Source of the DNA: Gorsachius magnificus
Taxonomy: Eukaryota; Chordata; Aves; Pelecaniformes; Ardeidae
Reading direction: 5' to 3'
Assembly: GCA_034008185.1 (NCBI GenBank)
Contig: CM067086.1
Coordinates: 10,478,507-10,542,506 of the forward strand
Length of the DNA stretch: 64,000 nt
Every line of letters starts with the position of its first letter. The stretch's first letter is position 1. Below the pieces are notes generated by a model, which worked only from the letters and a program-made list of their open reading frames with translations, was not told where the DNA came from and ran no database searches. The translations under genes and the position numbers were made by a program. Below are positions 26,170 through 38,715 of this stretch, piece after piece.

Positions 26170-28366
26170 CTAGAAGAAAATAAATTGCCCAGATCTTACT
26201 ATCAGAACTACAGCATAGCTACAAGACAGATAATTTAGAAAGGGGCACTGCCATATCCAGTAAGAGATTCTGTCCGCTGGAAGGTCCTTCCTCCTTCTGT
26301 CCATCATCTGGACATACTCCGTGGACAAATTCCATCAGCAGTAGAGCAAAAACATCTGCACACCTGTGGACAACCTAGGTATCTTATTATAAGAAGAGAT
26401 GGGTGCTGAATTGCAGTGATATGGCAGTCCCTTTGTACTGCAGAAGGAACACAAGAATCAAGATTTCAAGGGCAGTATTCAAATGCTGTATCTCCCTTAC
26501 CATTCAGTTAGGTCCTGTCTTTGGACTATGCTTTGTTCTTAAAGGGAGAACCTTAAATATTCTCTGAGAGTAGAGAAATCATTTCCTGATCCAGAAACAA
26601 CACAGATTTCTGAAGTCCAGCTTATTTTACATCCCTGTCTAGGATAAGTACCATTTGTGACAGAGAAGTAGAAAAACAGTGTAAGGCTGTAATTACAGCA
26701 CAAGTAAAGGGATGGGTCTGTGAATTTGTGACCGGACTGAGAAGTGTTCCTGATTGCTTTGTAAATTTTAAATGGCACTATATAAAACACCACTTCTTCG
26801 TGCCAGAATGCCAGAATTTATATAATTATTGCTGTATATGGGAGGGACATCTTGTTTCACAAACACGGGGTCATGAAAGCAGCAGAAGAGGTGAAATACT
26901 CTACGAGCAGGGCTGTGTGCTTCTCATACCAATGTTGCCCACACAGTTGTCTGCTTCTCCTTCAATGTTTTCAGTAACTCACTCCTCAGGTGCTTCCAAA
27001 TACTGAATAATGCAGCCAAGCAACACAGAATATAACATGGTTATGTCGCGTGTGCTATACATAAGCCAATGAGAAGTTCCATACATATTCTTGGCTACAG
27101 TAATTCCTGCAGGTGAATGCTAGTTCCTTGTCATTGTTGAAAGTCCCTCTAGACACACTCTGAAAGTCTTACTTCATTTACATGTATCTCAAACCATGCA
27201 TCTTTAAAAGCCCTCTCACATTCTAGGGGAATATGGGGAGACCCCACCTGGAGCACTGCATCCAGTTCTGCAGTCTTCAGTGCAAGAAAGACATGGAGAC
27301 CTGTTGGAACGGGTCCAGAGGAGGGCCACAACACAGAGTAGAGGGCTGGAACACCTCTCCTGTGAAGACAGGCTGAGAGAGTTGGGCTTGTTCAGCCTGG
27401 AGAAGAGAAGGCTGTGGGGAGACCTGATTACGGCCTTTCAGTACTTCAAGGGGGCTTCCAAGAAAGATGGGGACAGACATTTTAGTAGGGCCTGTAGCAA
27501 TAGGACAAGGGGCAATGGTTTTAAACTAAAAGAGGGTAGATTCAGACCAGATACAAGGAAGAATGTTTTACGATGAGGGTGGTGAAAGACTGGGCCAGGT
27601 TGCCCAGAAAGGCTGTAGATGGTCCCACACCTGGAAACATTCAAAGCTAGGCTGGATGGGGCTTTGAGGAACCTGCTCTAGTTGAAGATGTCCCTGCTTA
27701 TTGCAGGGGGGTTGGACTAGATGACCTTTAAAGGTCCTTTCCAATCCAAACCATTCTATGATTCTCTCCCTTCTGCCTATTCTACTACTTCTACACCTTC
27801 AGATCAACAGGTTCTGACACATCAATGCAGGGGGAAAAAAAAAAAAAAGATACATTTTTTGAGGTTTCTTTTGAATGAAAAAGAAAATGCAAGCCTGACT
27901 CTCCCTTCCCTTGCCCTTCACCTCCAAGGGAGGGAAGATAGGGCTCCTCTGCTGGCATAGAGCTTGGCTCCCAAAAGAAGCTCTCAGAACAGCATTGCTT
28001 TGAGCCAAACGAAGAGGTATCCTGCAATGTTAGACAACTATTCTGGGGTAAATGACAAGGGCAGGTGGTGGGCAGGGCCCTGTCCTTTTTAAGATTTATT
28101 TTAAATACTTCCATTTATGCTTCTGGGTTTAGCACTGAGAAGAACCTTCAAATCTCTTCCCCTCAGCCACACAGGCCTGTGAGCCAGGCAGAATAGGGAA
28201 GAAAAATAATACAGACCTTAAAAAAAATAAAATTAAATACAGCTGCTTGAGCCTGAAGTGGCCAAGACTCAAACTGCTACTTCCTTAATTGGGCATTGGT
28301 GAGCCTGTGGCTGCTCCAGATGCACTCCATCAGCACTCTGCAGCAGAGGAGCACCGGAGGGTTTAC
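26170..28366 (-). other. DENND2B intron, 2.2 kb
   Basis: An intron inside the uDENN-coding part. About a quarter of it is the plus-strand CR1 fragment at 27222-27765; a 14-nt A run (27835-27848) follows. Nothing else is recognised. Confidence 0.9.
27222..27765 (+). mobile_element. CR1 LINE, 3' fragment
   Basis: It starts near GGGGAGACCCCACCTGGAGC, runs through the CR1 words for a degraded ORF2 C-terminus ([33 protein letters not shown]) and ends with GGTTGGACTAGATGACC, then CCATTCTATGATTCT at 27751-27765, the element's 3' terminus. It is 5'-truncated and interrupted by frameshifts and stops. It lies antisense to DENND2B, inside the 2.2-kb intron. Confidence 0.93.
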
Positions 28367-28476
28367 CTGTTGTATTCCGAGACAGGGACCCAGTCCTTGG
28401 CATCAGGAAAGCAGAACTGGGGGATAGCCTTGAGACGCTCCTCCGCTTCACGCATTTGCTTGGTTGGTCTTTCTAA
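28367..28476 (-). CDS. DENND2B: DENND2B uDENN exon (IPQFCFPDAKDW)
   Basis: This 110-nt exon encodes residues 683-718 plus two bases of a Ser codon. The acceptor is CTGCCCTGCAG and the donor AACAG|GTAAAC. The peptide starts LERPTKQMREAEERLKAIPQ and continues FCFPDAKDWVPVSEYN. The IPQFCFPDAKDW signature is diagnostic for the uDENN of the DENND2 family, which shares an xIPxFCFP(D)-type motif with other DENN proteins. It is separated from the preceding uDENN exon by an intron of only 649 bp, the shortest in the window. Confidence 0.98.
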
Positions 28477-29125
28477 CTGCAGGGCAGAAGATTGAGGTTC
28501 AGTCAGTTACGGTTACTGCCAGCTTCACAGCACCTCTCTGGAGGGAGGGTTGCTAATGAGCTCCGAAGAGCAACGGCCCATCAGCTTGTTCTTTATTTGT
28601 GCTTGGCAGAGTGAGGCATGACCCCAGGACAGGCTTATAGGTGCTAGTAATGGAAATAATCACTGCTGAGGTTTTTTTTAATTTCTTTTTAAATTGCTTG
28701 AAACTCCCTTATTGCACAATGGCCACTTAAAACACAGTCCTAACTCAAATTCCTTTCTGCTGCAGGAGCACAAGAGAAATGCCATAGATCAGCAAAAGTC
28801 TTTCCATTGACTTCAGTGAGTTTTGGAACAAATCCTAATATAGCCAAAATGAGTTAGAAGTGAGATATTTAGAAACTGAATTTAAACACAGTCTTTAAGC
28901 ACCTACCATCATGCCAAACTCTCCAGCACTGGAAAAAAAAAAAAGTATAAACAGGGAAAGCTTTCAGTCACCTTCTCTACATCCTTCACTTTGTAACAAA
29001 TCACTTCCAAAAAATTATGAAAGCTGAATGATTACCTCCATTTTAAAAATAGATTTCTATTAGTTTTCTAACTTATTTATTTTATTGATATTAGAATGAA
29101 TCGTATGTAAGAATTTTTCTTTTAC
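28477..29125 (-). other. DENND2B intron, 649 bp
   Basis: A short intron between the first two uDENN exons. It has a short A run near 28932 and no other recognisable feature. Confidence 0.92.
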
Positions 29126-29310
29126 CTTGGGAAACTGGTATGTCACTTCTGGGAGGTAAGTGTTTTTAGAGGGCTTCTTTTTCAGTGACACTACCACAAA
29201 ATACTCAAATAGCTCCCGTTCCTGCCATTCAATCAGCTCCAGTTCCAGGGTTCGATAACTTGGAGCCCTCTTCAGCATTGACTGGATGTGTACTAGACGC
29301 TGGGTATGAG
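29126..29310 (-). CDS. DENND2B: DENND2B exon starting the uDENN domain
   Basis: This 185-nt exon encodes residues 622-682, completing a split Ala codon and ending in phase 0. The acceptor TTTAAATACTAG has a long T-rich tract upstream; the donor is CCCAAG|GTAAAA. The peptide has AHTQRLVHIQSMLKRAPSYR, then LELELIEWQERELFEYFVVV, and ends with KNTYLPEVTYQFPK. The segment LFEYFVVVSLKKK is the first beta strand of the uDENN (longin-like) subdomain, found in all DENND2 proteins with little change. uDENN and cDENN together make the surface that binds the Rab switch regions in DENN exchange factors. Confidence 0.98.
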
Positions 29311-31663
29311 CTAGTATTTAAAAAAAAAAAAAAAAAGACAAAAAAAAAAGACAGATCATTACCTGGGACTGTAATTTGTATGTGTAAGCCACAGCCATTC
29401 ACAAAGGACTTTCAGTTTGCCAGCTTATTATTCCAAGTGTGTTCTCCTTTCAAAAGCAAACCTTCATACTGTAGAGTCTCCCTCGCTAATTACACCCATA
29501 AATCAAAACTCTCTCCAAGTACTGAAGTGATGCAACACTAAGTCACTGAAATAATTTGCAGTTCATAACTATTACCCTGCCAAAGGCCTGCTTTTTCTTC
29601 GCACACAAGACTAGATTATAAGCCTTTATGTGGGTATGCAGAGGCACTAGGGCTTCCAGGCTGACACATCTCAGGCCTGACTTGGACTTGGTTTAGACTG
29701 GTGAAAAACAGTTCTGTGACTTGCCCCTAACGTAGCACAGCTTTATGCTAAGAACTACTGTAGGTGTATTTTCTCCTTCTCTACAGCACAGGCATAGTCC
29801 ATACAAGCCATGGAATGATCTCCAGGGAAGGGGGAAGGAAAGGAAAGAGGTGAGAACTGCCTCCTGTGGGATTGCTTTGCTTGTGCCAATTCCACTGAGG
29901 GGCAATCTTAGATGCATGGTCACGTCCAGTCTGGATTCAAAGATATGCCTTAATGCTGTGACTTGTTGCTAGACATCTAAAGCAGACATCCTTACCAGTT
30001 CTGGTAGACCAGTAAGTGAAAAAAAGCTAAGTAAACCAGCTTCCTGCATGCTCTTTCCCACCTCTTCACACCAGGATCTCTGTGCAAGGGCAAATGAATT
30101 ATTAGCAGCAAATGTCAATCCCTTAAGGCTATATTCACTCACACTGCTCAGTTTGCAAAAGGCAGACTGTCCCTTGTGGTAGGGAAATAAGATGTCACAA
30201 GCACTTGATCACAGCAGTAATTAATTGACAGAAAGAAAGAGAAACCCCTTGATGACCAGCCATCATACAACTGGTTCAACAACACAAAAATTAAAAATTA
30301 TTTTGATAAAGCACTTGGGTCTTAGTGCAACTGCACAACTAGGGAATCTAAATCCCAAGAAATAATCTGCCTTGTCCTGCCTTGAGATAGCCCCACAGTA
30401 GATAGCTGGCCAGTGCTTCATATTTGCAAGAGGTGAAACCAAAGAGCCCACCCCACCCCACCAGATGGGGACCCAGTAAATCCTGTCAAGCTACACGTGA
30501 CAACTGGATCTTCGGCTCAGGATGGCCCAAGAGCATCAAAGTAAATACAAGGGCACACAGGAGCAGTCAGTTAATGAGCCATCAGAATGAAGATCCTCCC
30601 TTCCACAACAATGGCGGAAAAAAGCTTCCCACTTTCCAGTGAAATCAGAATATCCTCCCAATAACAAGAGGGAGGCCAGGCACTGTCTGTCTTCTTTCAT
30701 GGGCTATGAGCAAAAGCAACCCCTGTGTTTCTTGTCACAAAGAGAAACAGAACTGAAAGCACTTTTGGGCTGGTACCTGTCTACAAAGGAGCAATGAATC
30801 TTTTTCCACACATCACTGTACCATGTTGCATGTACACTGTACAATGTACCGCCTGTTTTGGGTGGTCTTACCATCACCTATCTGGAACAAATCTGTCTCC
30901 CTAAGACAATTTTTTCCAGCAAGTTTTCCTGCATGAAGAGTAAGCAGGTGACACCTGCAGTAGACAGACACAAATGGTTGCTCCTTATCTTATAACCACA
31001 GCTCTGCACTCCTGGGTTTTTTCCCCACACTTACTAACAACGTGATAGGTTTTTAGTAATGAAATCTGTTGTTGCTGTGTTCAACCTTTTTATAGTTCTC
31101 TCTGTGTGTCAGGACTCTCAAAGATGAGGGACTAATTTACTGGACTGGCCGAAACAGAGTTTGTGCAGGTGCTGTGCACTGATAAAGGAATTCCTACAAC
31201 TTGGAGACTGCAGACCTATAAAAGAGTATAAGAACCATTACACTGGACCAGACCCAGAATCTTGCCTCCAACAGCAGCTAGCTGTAAAGACTTAAAGCAG
31301 CGTATGAATAAGAAGAGAGTGTATTTATCCAATCCCATCCCTCTAAGTATGCATCCAGTAGTCAGTCTGGAAAACATCAGCATCTGTGAAGTGGCTGACA
31401 AAGCATATCTATCAAAGGTCCTGTTCTTCATTAAATTATATGGTTGCCAAATCATTGTTAGATCCTCACAGCTCATTTTGTCCTTGCTTTCCACATTCAT
31501 GCTCCTGTGTTGGAAACTTTGTGAGCTCTGCAGTAATGGAGTTAGCATAGTTCAGGAAAGAAAATAGGCTATGGACAGGAACAATGTGCAGTAGGAGGAG
31601 AATGTACGTCAATAAGGTCTGTGACAGTGGCTGACTTGAAGTTATTGAAAGCTGATTCCTTAC
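29311..31663 (-). other. DENND2B intron, 2.4 kb
   Basis: The intron between the acidic microexon and the first uDENN exon. Its 3' end (gene sense) is a long T-rich tract formed by A runs at 29320-29336 and 29340-29349 on the plus strand, acting as the pyrimidine tract of the next acceptor. Nothing else is recognised. Confidence 0.9.
29320..29349. repeat. Two A runs forming a splice pyrimidine tract
   Basis: Seventeen A, then GAC, then ten A on the plus strand; in gene sense this is a long T tract just upstream of the AG of the exon at 29126-29310. Confidence 0.85.
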
Positions 31664-31708
31664 CTTTAAACCTTTCATCTGAGTCACTCTCACTCTCACT
31701 GTTCTCAT
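31664..31708 (-). CDS. DENND2B: DENND2B acidic 45-nt microexon
   Basis: This small exon encodes residues 607-620 with a split codon at each end, reading (D)ENSESESDSDERFK. The acceptor is CTACCTCCTCTGCAG and the donor TTTAAAG|GTAAGG. Both splice phases are the same (one base left over on entering and leaving), so including or skipping it keeps the frame. The Ser-Glu/Asp alternation resembles casein kinase 2 sites. The same acidic element, DENSESESDSDDRF, is present in human ST5 and a related one in DENND2A. It lies just before the uDENN exon. Confidence 0.95.
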
Positions 31709-32663
31709 CTGCAGAGGAGGTAGAGGACGGATCAGTTAATGCAAAACTAAAGCAAATATAAATTTGGTTTATTGTGGTGAAACTGGGAAAAATCACATCT
31801 CTCACTGAGCCTTGTGATCCATGCATGCTCTTTCCTCAGTTTTAAAACATCTTCAAATAAACAGTTTGAATGACTCCTTAGACTGTGCTTTCCTTGGATT
31901 AAGTTTCAATTTTGCCTGAGAATAAGAGCTTCGTTTTGATGAAAGTGCAAAATTCATTCTCCATTACAGCAACTGGTTGCACTAAACCCCCATCTATGCT
32001 AAGCTACAGAGGTAAATGTGCCATTTGGTAAATGGATTTTAACCCTTCCACTTCTTTTTCAGACTTCAATTTTTTTGAGAAAAAAAAAAGGTTATGCACC
32101 ATTTGAGAAGTCAAAGAAAGCCTTATGAGCTTTATCTGTCTGGGCAACATTTTCAATCACCAGAACTCACCAAACTGAGTAAAAGCAACATGCAAAAGTA
32201 ACTTTATGACAAGATATATTTCTGAGGTGTACTCGCATTAAAGCTCTATTGTACTCCTACTACAAAGATGGCCTGAATTTCTTTTTGGCTCCTGCTTTTC
32301 CTGAAGCAGTCTAAAGCTCAGTGTTTGTTACATTCATATGCCAGGAAAAAGCATGAATCAATTACAAGGTCAAAACTGTGAATTTTGGATAAAACTTAGA
32401 GATGCAAATTACTCAAAAAGTGAACTAAAGAAGCAGCTGGATAAATTTAGCTGATTGTGGGATTAATAGGATAGATGATGCTGAGAATCTCAGTTATTTT
32501 TAGCTCATCCCCATTTTCTCCTCTTGCAGACACATAGTTATCATTGTTATGGAAGAAAGTTCTAAACAAAGCAGAGCCCAGCACAGATGTGGAGGAAAGA
32601 AGGGAATCTGTTAATCCTGTAACATTCAAATGGATTCACTGAACCGTGATGCTTGTGTCATAC
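31709..32663 (-). other. DENND2B intron, 955 bp
   Basis: A short intron between the basic linker exon and the acidic microexon. No repeat or gene is recognised. Confidence 0.92.
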
Positions 32664-32760
32664 CTCGCAGGGACGCTGTCTCAATATTGGACATAGAAAG
32701 TTTCTTCAATCGTTTTTTTCCTCTTTTCGCACTATAGATGGAATTGATTCTTTGGACAAG
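32664..32760 (-). CDS. DENND2B: DENND2B basic linker exon (LVQRINSIY)
   Basis: This 97-nt exon encodes residues 574-605 plus one base of a split codon. The acceptor is TTATTTTGCAG and the donor GCGAG|GTATGA. The peptide LVQRINSIYSAKRGKKRLKK followed by LSMSNIETASLR is highly basic and conserved through the DENND2 family: DENND2A and 2C have a similar RI-AIY/DIF-RGKK arrangement. It connects the disordered N-terminal half to the DENN module. The cluster KRGKKRLKK could contact membrane lipids or act as a targeting signal, but that is inference from charge alone. Confidence 0.97.
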
Positions 32761-35610
32761 CTGCAAAATAAGAAAACAAGGAATCAGTAAGACCAAACAC
32801 TTTTCTGACAGGAGACATTTAATTAATCTATCCAATCTGTGGTCTAATTTGACCACAGATGTTAGGCCAGCTGAACCCCGCAAAGCCTTTACTATTTTAA
32901 AGTGCATTTCTTATCTCTCTTATTTTGAATCCCATTTGTTTGAATCACTTATTTTGAATCTCACTCCTTTACCTATGTATATATTTTAAAAAACAATTAA
33001 GTAACTCAGAAACCTTATTTGTAATAAAAGCACAATGAGCTTGAGGGTTCAAAGGTAGGTGTTATCCTCTACCACCTCATTCCTCTCTATGCTACAGTTT
33101 CTCTTTTCACTTGCATTGTCCAATTAACAGTGATCCATTAGCCACATCCAACTTTGCCAAACTCTCATTAAGATAATATTCTTATTTTGAATATAAGAGT
33201 AACATGTGTGTTAGCATCCCTCTGAACTGAGATTTTAGTGTGTTCAAATAAGCACAGAAGGAGATGGCCCTAACTTTTTACAGCCTTTTCAGGTAGAGAG
33301 TGACCCAGCTGCTTTGAAGCTATATCGTAACAGCTGAGGATCTGGCCCATATGAACTTCTTCCCCTGCCTTCCAACTCACGTTGAACTTACCTTACTTCA
33401 GAGGCACTGTATCTACTGTCTCCAATCTTATCTACAAAAGTATTTTGAAGTGAGCTACTAATACTGGCTTTAACCAGCACTAGCCAGAATTTTAACTCCT
33501 GGTTATCATCTTTATGACTTCCCTCAGGAAGGCTAATGAAGACAACAAATGTCTATCCAAAAAAATCTGAGATGATGGAAAATATTAATGAGATAACGTG
33601 CTTAGTAACTTCAACAAGAGGTTGGGATTACTAAGAATTCGTAATTAGACAGGATATTATAACTTCTGGAGAGCCATAAATACATAGCAGTTAATCTTCA
33701 TAATGGTTTTAAGAGTCAGGAATAGTATACTTCATGCCATAGCAGCATTACTCATAGAACTATACTACTATTTGCAAAAGCTGTTTTACCTCAGAGAGAA
33801 ATAAACTCAGTGAGAGAAACTAATTCCCTGTAGACACAGTAGAAAGTCAGTAACAGCACAGTCTGGAACAAGAACTCAAGCAACCCCTCCAACAGAGGAA
33901 TGGGGTCTGGCCCAGAACAGACAGTTTGAAGTGTTAAAATCCTCCCTTGTTCTCCTGATTGAATCAGCGCTAGGGCTTTTGCCTGTACAGGCTGACTGAG
34001 CCATGCACAAACCACCAGCGAGGAGAGGCTGCAACTTTTCTGCTCATGGCCATGTGCCTGGCTTTGCCTGCTGGGAACCTGTACCACACCACAGCAGAGC
34101 CAGCAGGATAAAATCCTGCCCAGCGCCAGTGCGTGTGCTGGCCCAGAAACTCCTGCACGTAAGCATTAAACAAGGCCTCAGGAACCAGGAGTGAGGGGCC
34201 TTGCTGGGATTTTTCACTCCCCTCGCTGTGCTGCTTGGCACTTTGTCTGCTTGTGATACTTCACCAGGGGTAAAGTACCTGCACTGTGGTCAGGAAAGCC
34301 CAGATGTATAAAGAATTTGGATATTGCTTCTCACAAAGCATCACTGGGAGTGGTACAGAACAGGAGTTTCTCAGGTTCAAGTTTCTCCCTCTAATAACTA
34401 ACCTTTTCTCAAAGAAAACTGAGATTCTCCAGTAATGGGTGATTCTAGAAGCTAGAGTGGTCAAAAATAGAAATTATCACATTTATGATAAAACTATGAA
34501 CATCCATATGCTGAAAACATAATTTCATATAAGGACAATATCTGTCCCTTAAATCCAAAACAAAACAAAAAGATAGTTGGCTACAAAACAGCCAAGCTTT
34601 CCAAGTTTTACTCAAAACCAAGTAGTAAGCTGCTCTGTAAATTACTCTGCAACTTCCTTGACAGATGCATGCTCATTTGTGCAGTAAGGTAGTATATTCC
34701 ATGACAGTACAAACATAGAAAAGATTAAGGGCATAGGATTAATTTCCTCTTTTTTCCTTGTTTCCTGCTTAGACAGAATTTCAGACTAATTGACAGGAAC
34801 ATAAAGATTCTGCTCTACTCACAGTATTTACAGCCATGTACTTTAAAATATGCTCTTTAATAAGAACAGGAAAGAGCTCAGTATACAGTAAAAATCAACT
34901 TTGTTCACAAGCCAAAAATAAATATATTGGCAGTTCTGACCCCCCCCCTCCCCCCCCGGCCTTGCTATTGTACTAGAAAAGGTTTGTTGGGGTTTTTTGT
35001 TATTGTTTCGTGGCTTAGGGTTTTTCTCACATCCCATTTTGAATTGGAAAACTCTTTGAATATGGAAAATTAATTTTTACTTCGAATCCACCAAGACAAC
35101 AGGGTTATCATGACAGGATAGGTTGTGAGCAAATAAAGGGAAACATATTAAGCCAACAGTAGTTATTTTCCTGAAACCAGGAAAAAAATGATGGGGAAAA
35201 CCACCACTTCGGATGCTGCTGCATGTTATAAATAATAATTGCTTGGCCATCACCCATTCAAAATCATGAAGTTAGGTACACAACAATGCTCTGGCCCACA
35301 GAGCTTAAAGAAAAGCGTGGAAAACAGAATGGCTTAAAATCAACTCTGTGCCAAGGTGGCAATCAGATGTTTGCTACTCTTGGACCAGGGCAGAGTTACC
35401 CACTTCTAGGGAAGGGATTTTCACAGTACAGCTGTATCTTAAAAAGGAGTATGTCATGGCTCCTGCGAGTTTCTGTTTCTGTTTTGATCTCAATTTTCCT
35501 TCAGGGTACAAAAAGAGCTTTCAATAATGGCTAAAGGCTGGATAGATATTTGCAGGCTTTTGCAGATGGGTGATCTATCCTCAGCATAAGCCTGATCACC
35601 CTGCCAGTAC
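32761..35610 (-). other. DENND2B intron, 2.9 kb
   Basis: This intron contains a C-rich tract at 34940-34957 (nine C, one T, eight C) and repeated TTATTTTGAATC-like words near 32920-32960. No gene or transposon is recognised. Confidence 0.9.
34940..34957 (-). other. C tract, G-rich on gene-sense strand
   Basis: Nine C, one T, eight C on the plus strand, which gives eight G, A, nine G in the intron RNA. Confidence 0.8.
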
Positions 35611-35826
35611 CTTTGGGATCCTCCTGGCCCGCCGTGTAGACAACAGCTCGCTTGTGGTACTCAGGCTGTCCTCATTGAGGCCGGAAGGGGAGGAGGGGAT
35701 GCCAAGCTGAGCCAGCAGCAGCATGTCGTCGTGGCTGTGCCGCTTGGGCAGCCGTGGTAAGCGGTGGCTCTTCCTCTCTGACCAGTTCCCGATGCGCAGA
35801 GACTGGCTGCTGGGCTTCGAAGGTAG
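35611..35826 (-). CDS. DENND2B: DENND2B linker exon (HDDMLLLAQL)
   Basis: This 216-nt exon encodes exactly 72 codons, residues 502-573, with phase 0 at both ends, so it could be skipped without changing frame. It follows a strong TTCCTGCAG acceptor. The peptide begins LPSKPSSQSLRIGNWSERKS, then has a basic LPRLPKRHSHDDMLLLAQL segment and a Ser-rich stretch ending TRRARRIPK. These blocks match human ST5 nearly residue for residue, far more closely than DENND2A or 2C, and support the gene assignment. The donor AAAG|GTACTG lacks the usual A at +4 and G at +5 and is the weakest of the set. The region is a basic linker just before the conserved RRIPKLVQRINSIY segment. Confidence 0.97.
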
Positions 35827-38559
35827 CTGCAGGAACAAGAACAACTTGATCTCTTCCCCTCCACACCAACACTTAGTGCAGAAGCAGCTCTTTGCGAGTG
35901 AGCGAGCAGTGGCTGCGCAGGGACATCATGCCAGCAGAGCCCCTGCTCTGCAGGATATGCACAGAGAAAGGGTTTAAGGTCAAAAAGAAGAGACAGGGGT
36001 CGACATCTGACACTTTAAAATTCAAAGAAAACAATAGTACTTCTGGCTTTGGTGCATTTCCATGCACCCACATCACATCAACTATATGAGCCTAACTTAA
36101 AGGCCTGGCTGACATCAGAACGCAAACCCCCTGGGCCTGATCCATCTCTTTCACTTGCAGCAGTGAAAATCAAGAGCAATTACACTGAAGTTGCTATTTT
36201 ATCCTAGAGAAAGAAAGTAGGAAATCAAGCCTGCTATATTTCCATGGCGTTCAGATGGTTTAAAACCTTCTATTGTGCAGAGGCACGGTTACGGCTTTGT
36301 CCTGCATTCCCAAAGAATTCCCTTCAAAACACGAAACTTACCATTGCAGAGGGAAGGGAAAATCTCACTGACAGGATTCAGCACCAAGTAACAGCTATCT
36401 TTAAAACAACTGGGGCTCTTTTGGAGCAGTCCTTCGAGCAGCTCTGCCCAGCTCTCAGGAAGGTTAATTGGCAGGCTGTCAAGGCTGGGTTCCCTGCCCT
36501 CTCCTCCCAAACACAAACACTGTAAGAAGCTTAACCAGCACGTTTAGAAAAAAGTACTATTATGTCAAACAGCTGTCAGTTGGCATTTGCTAATATTCTA
36601 TTAGCAGCATTATGAGCTATAAACCCGCAGTAATAAGCATCCCATTTGTTCTACTTGGGGGCTTACCTATTACAGCGCCATGCTACCTGGGATTAAGCAG
36701 AGCTGTTTCCGTATGCATGTGCTATGCATCACAAAATCAGTCTCATCAATAAAACATTCTTTTTATGTCTGATGACTTCAAAAACTGAAAATAACGAATG
36801 GGAAAGGAGAAGACACAGTAGGATTCAAAACTACCACAAGCCAGTGTTTCTGAGGTCTCTGCTTACCACAGGTTAGCATGCCAAGAAAATCTGCAGCAGT
36901 CTATATTTTAATGAAAGGAATTCTTTTTGGGGATGATTGTTGAAAGTCTGCTGACCTTGTGATCTCTTCCATTTTATTTATTATCATCCATGACCAAAAA
37001 GTCATGATGCTAATCCAGCTATGTTGCTATGCAGGAAAAAGCGGGTGATAAATCGTTGCCAAAGCTGCCATTCTTCAGGAAATTGAGACTTTTCTATTTC
37101 TGGTTATTGGAGAATTACCCAGGCCCATAGCTGACCTGCTCTTAGTGTCTTTTTGCTTTCTATATCAGCACAATGACAGCACAATTAAAGCAGGACTGAC
37201 TCCTGGCAGGAAGCTCTGGGCAGCACTTCAAAAAGAAGCTACCAGAATAAAGGTAGCCCTGTTGCAAAGATACCAGAGAGTACTTATTTACTGAGCAACT
37301 TTACAGAAGTCATTTTCATCTGTATATTCTTTGGTCACTCTGTGCAAAACAGAGAACAGCAGGCAGTATCTTCCTATGGGCCTCTATGGTTCTTACCCTA
37401 ATGGTACACCCTGTTGGATCCTCTAGATGCTACACAATTCCTGTTAACACACACACAGCCAAAAATAGTTGTTATGCATAGTATGTCTCTCACTACAAGG
37501 TTATCTTTGTGGCTGCAGTTTCTGTTTCTCCTTACTCTCCCTTATTGCTACTTGCCACTTGTTCCCTTTTCAGTAGGTTTGCTGGAAACACTCCTGTTTT
37601 CCAAATGACGTGCTAGGTGCACACTAAGAATCCTGGTGACAGTTCTTTTGTCTCTTGGACCGTGATGCTCACACGCACACAAAATAAGTGAAAGAAAATG
37701 TATTCAGTTTTGTTCTAGGTCTCTTTACAAGACAAAAATGTAAATTGTTGTGACCTCTTTTTCAGCTGAAAATTTTCTGTTGATTCAGCGCAAAACACAA
37801 AATTCCTTTAAAAGGCATTTTGAATCTCAAAATTAAGTATGTGATGAAATCTGTATTTTTCCTTGTGAATACAATGATCCCATAAACAACAAAGCAACCT
37901 GGCATTTCATAGCAGTCACAAAAAAGACTGCTTTGGAAAATGCACCACAAAATGGAAAGTCTGCAGAGCTCCTGGCCTTTTACTTTATCCTGTAAACACA
38001 ACATATACAGCCTTGTTAAATGCAGCCACTCACGTTTTTCTGATTATTTTATTATTCATTTATTTACTGGGGGGGGGGGGCATACTTGGCCTTCTCCATT
38101 TTACAATAAAATATGCCATGCTACGTACTTCACATGAGCAAAGTCACAATAGGCCTCAAGTAACAATATATGGGCAAGATTAAGCGGATGACTTTTCCCC
38201 TCCCATCCCTACTAAAAGCCCAGCAGCAAACGCAGAGGCAATTCACAAAGAGGTGCAGCCATACAAATAATTTAGGGCCAGATTCAGCTCACAAACAGCC
38301 GGTGGAAGGATTCTGCTTAAACTCATCCGGCTGTAGCCAGCACAAAGAGCCATCAGCTTCTGCAGCGCAGCGCTGAGAAGCTGAGCTACAGCTGACAAGA
38401 GCATTCCCAGCAACGATTGATGCATTTGAGCACACTCTTTTCCCAGATACTCTCTATCATTCGGTATGGCTGCTCTTCCTCCTGTGCCATGGCTGGTTTT
38501 CTTGCAGAAGTTTTAAATAAGCTTCGAGCACAGAAAGACGGGCGCCGTCATGCTGTTAC
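35827..38559 (-). other. DENND2B intron, 2.7 kb
   Basis: This intron holds a 12-nt G run at 38069-38080 in a T-rich setting. Nothing else is recognised. Confidence 0.9.
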
Positions 38560-38708
38560 CTGGGGAGGTGATGTGTATTTCCTGTCCTGCGGCGTCCACA
38601 TCCTGTGCAAAGAATCTAGGGAATTCTCGGAGAGCTGATGGGATTTTCGGCCTGCGTGACGGCCTTTCAGCTCCACATCCTCATACGGGTTTTCCTTGGG
38701 TGACTCGC
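38560..38708 (-). CDS. DENND2B: DENND2B exon with ENPYEDV motif
   Basis: This 149-nt exon encodes residues 453-501, opening with two bases that finish a Gly codon and ending in frame (phase 0). The peptide begins ESPKENPYEDVELKGRHAGR and continues with a KSHQLSENSLDSLHRMW segment, clearly the ST5 counterpart. The donor is CCCCAG|GTAACA. The acceptor is unusual: AATGTGAAG|GCGAG, with a run of 20 A residues (gene sense) directly upstream and the pyrimidine tract pushed about 27 nt away from the AG (see findings). This exon carries the first Met codon in the frame after the large exon, in HRMW, which matters for any short isoform. Most likely part of the disordered linker between the N-terminal half and the DENN module. 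Confidence 0.96.
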
Positions 38709-38715
38709 CTTCACA

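Noticed and set aside
34255..34290. GTGCAG|GTACTT in gene sense.
   Set aside because: No pyrimidine tract precedes it and the donor half is poor.
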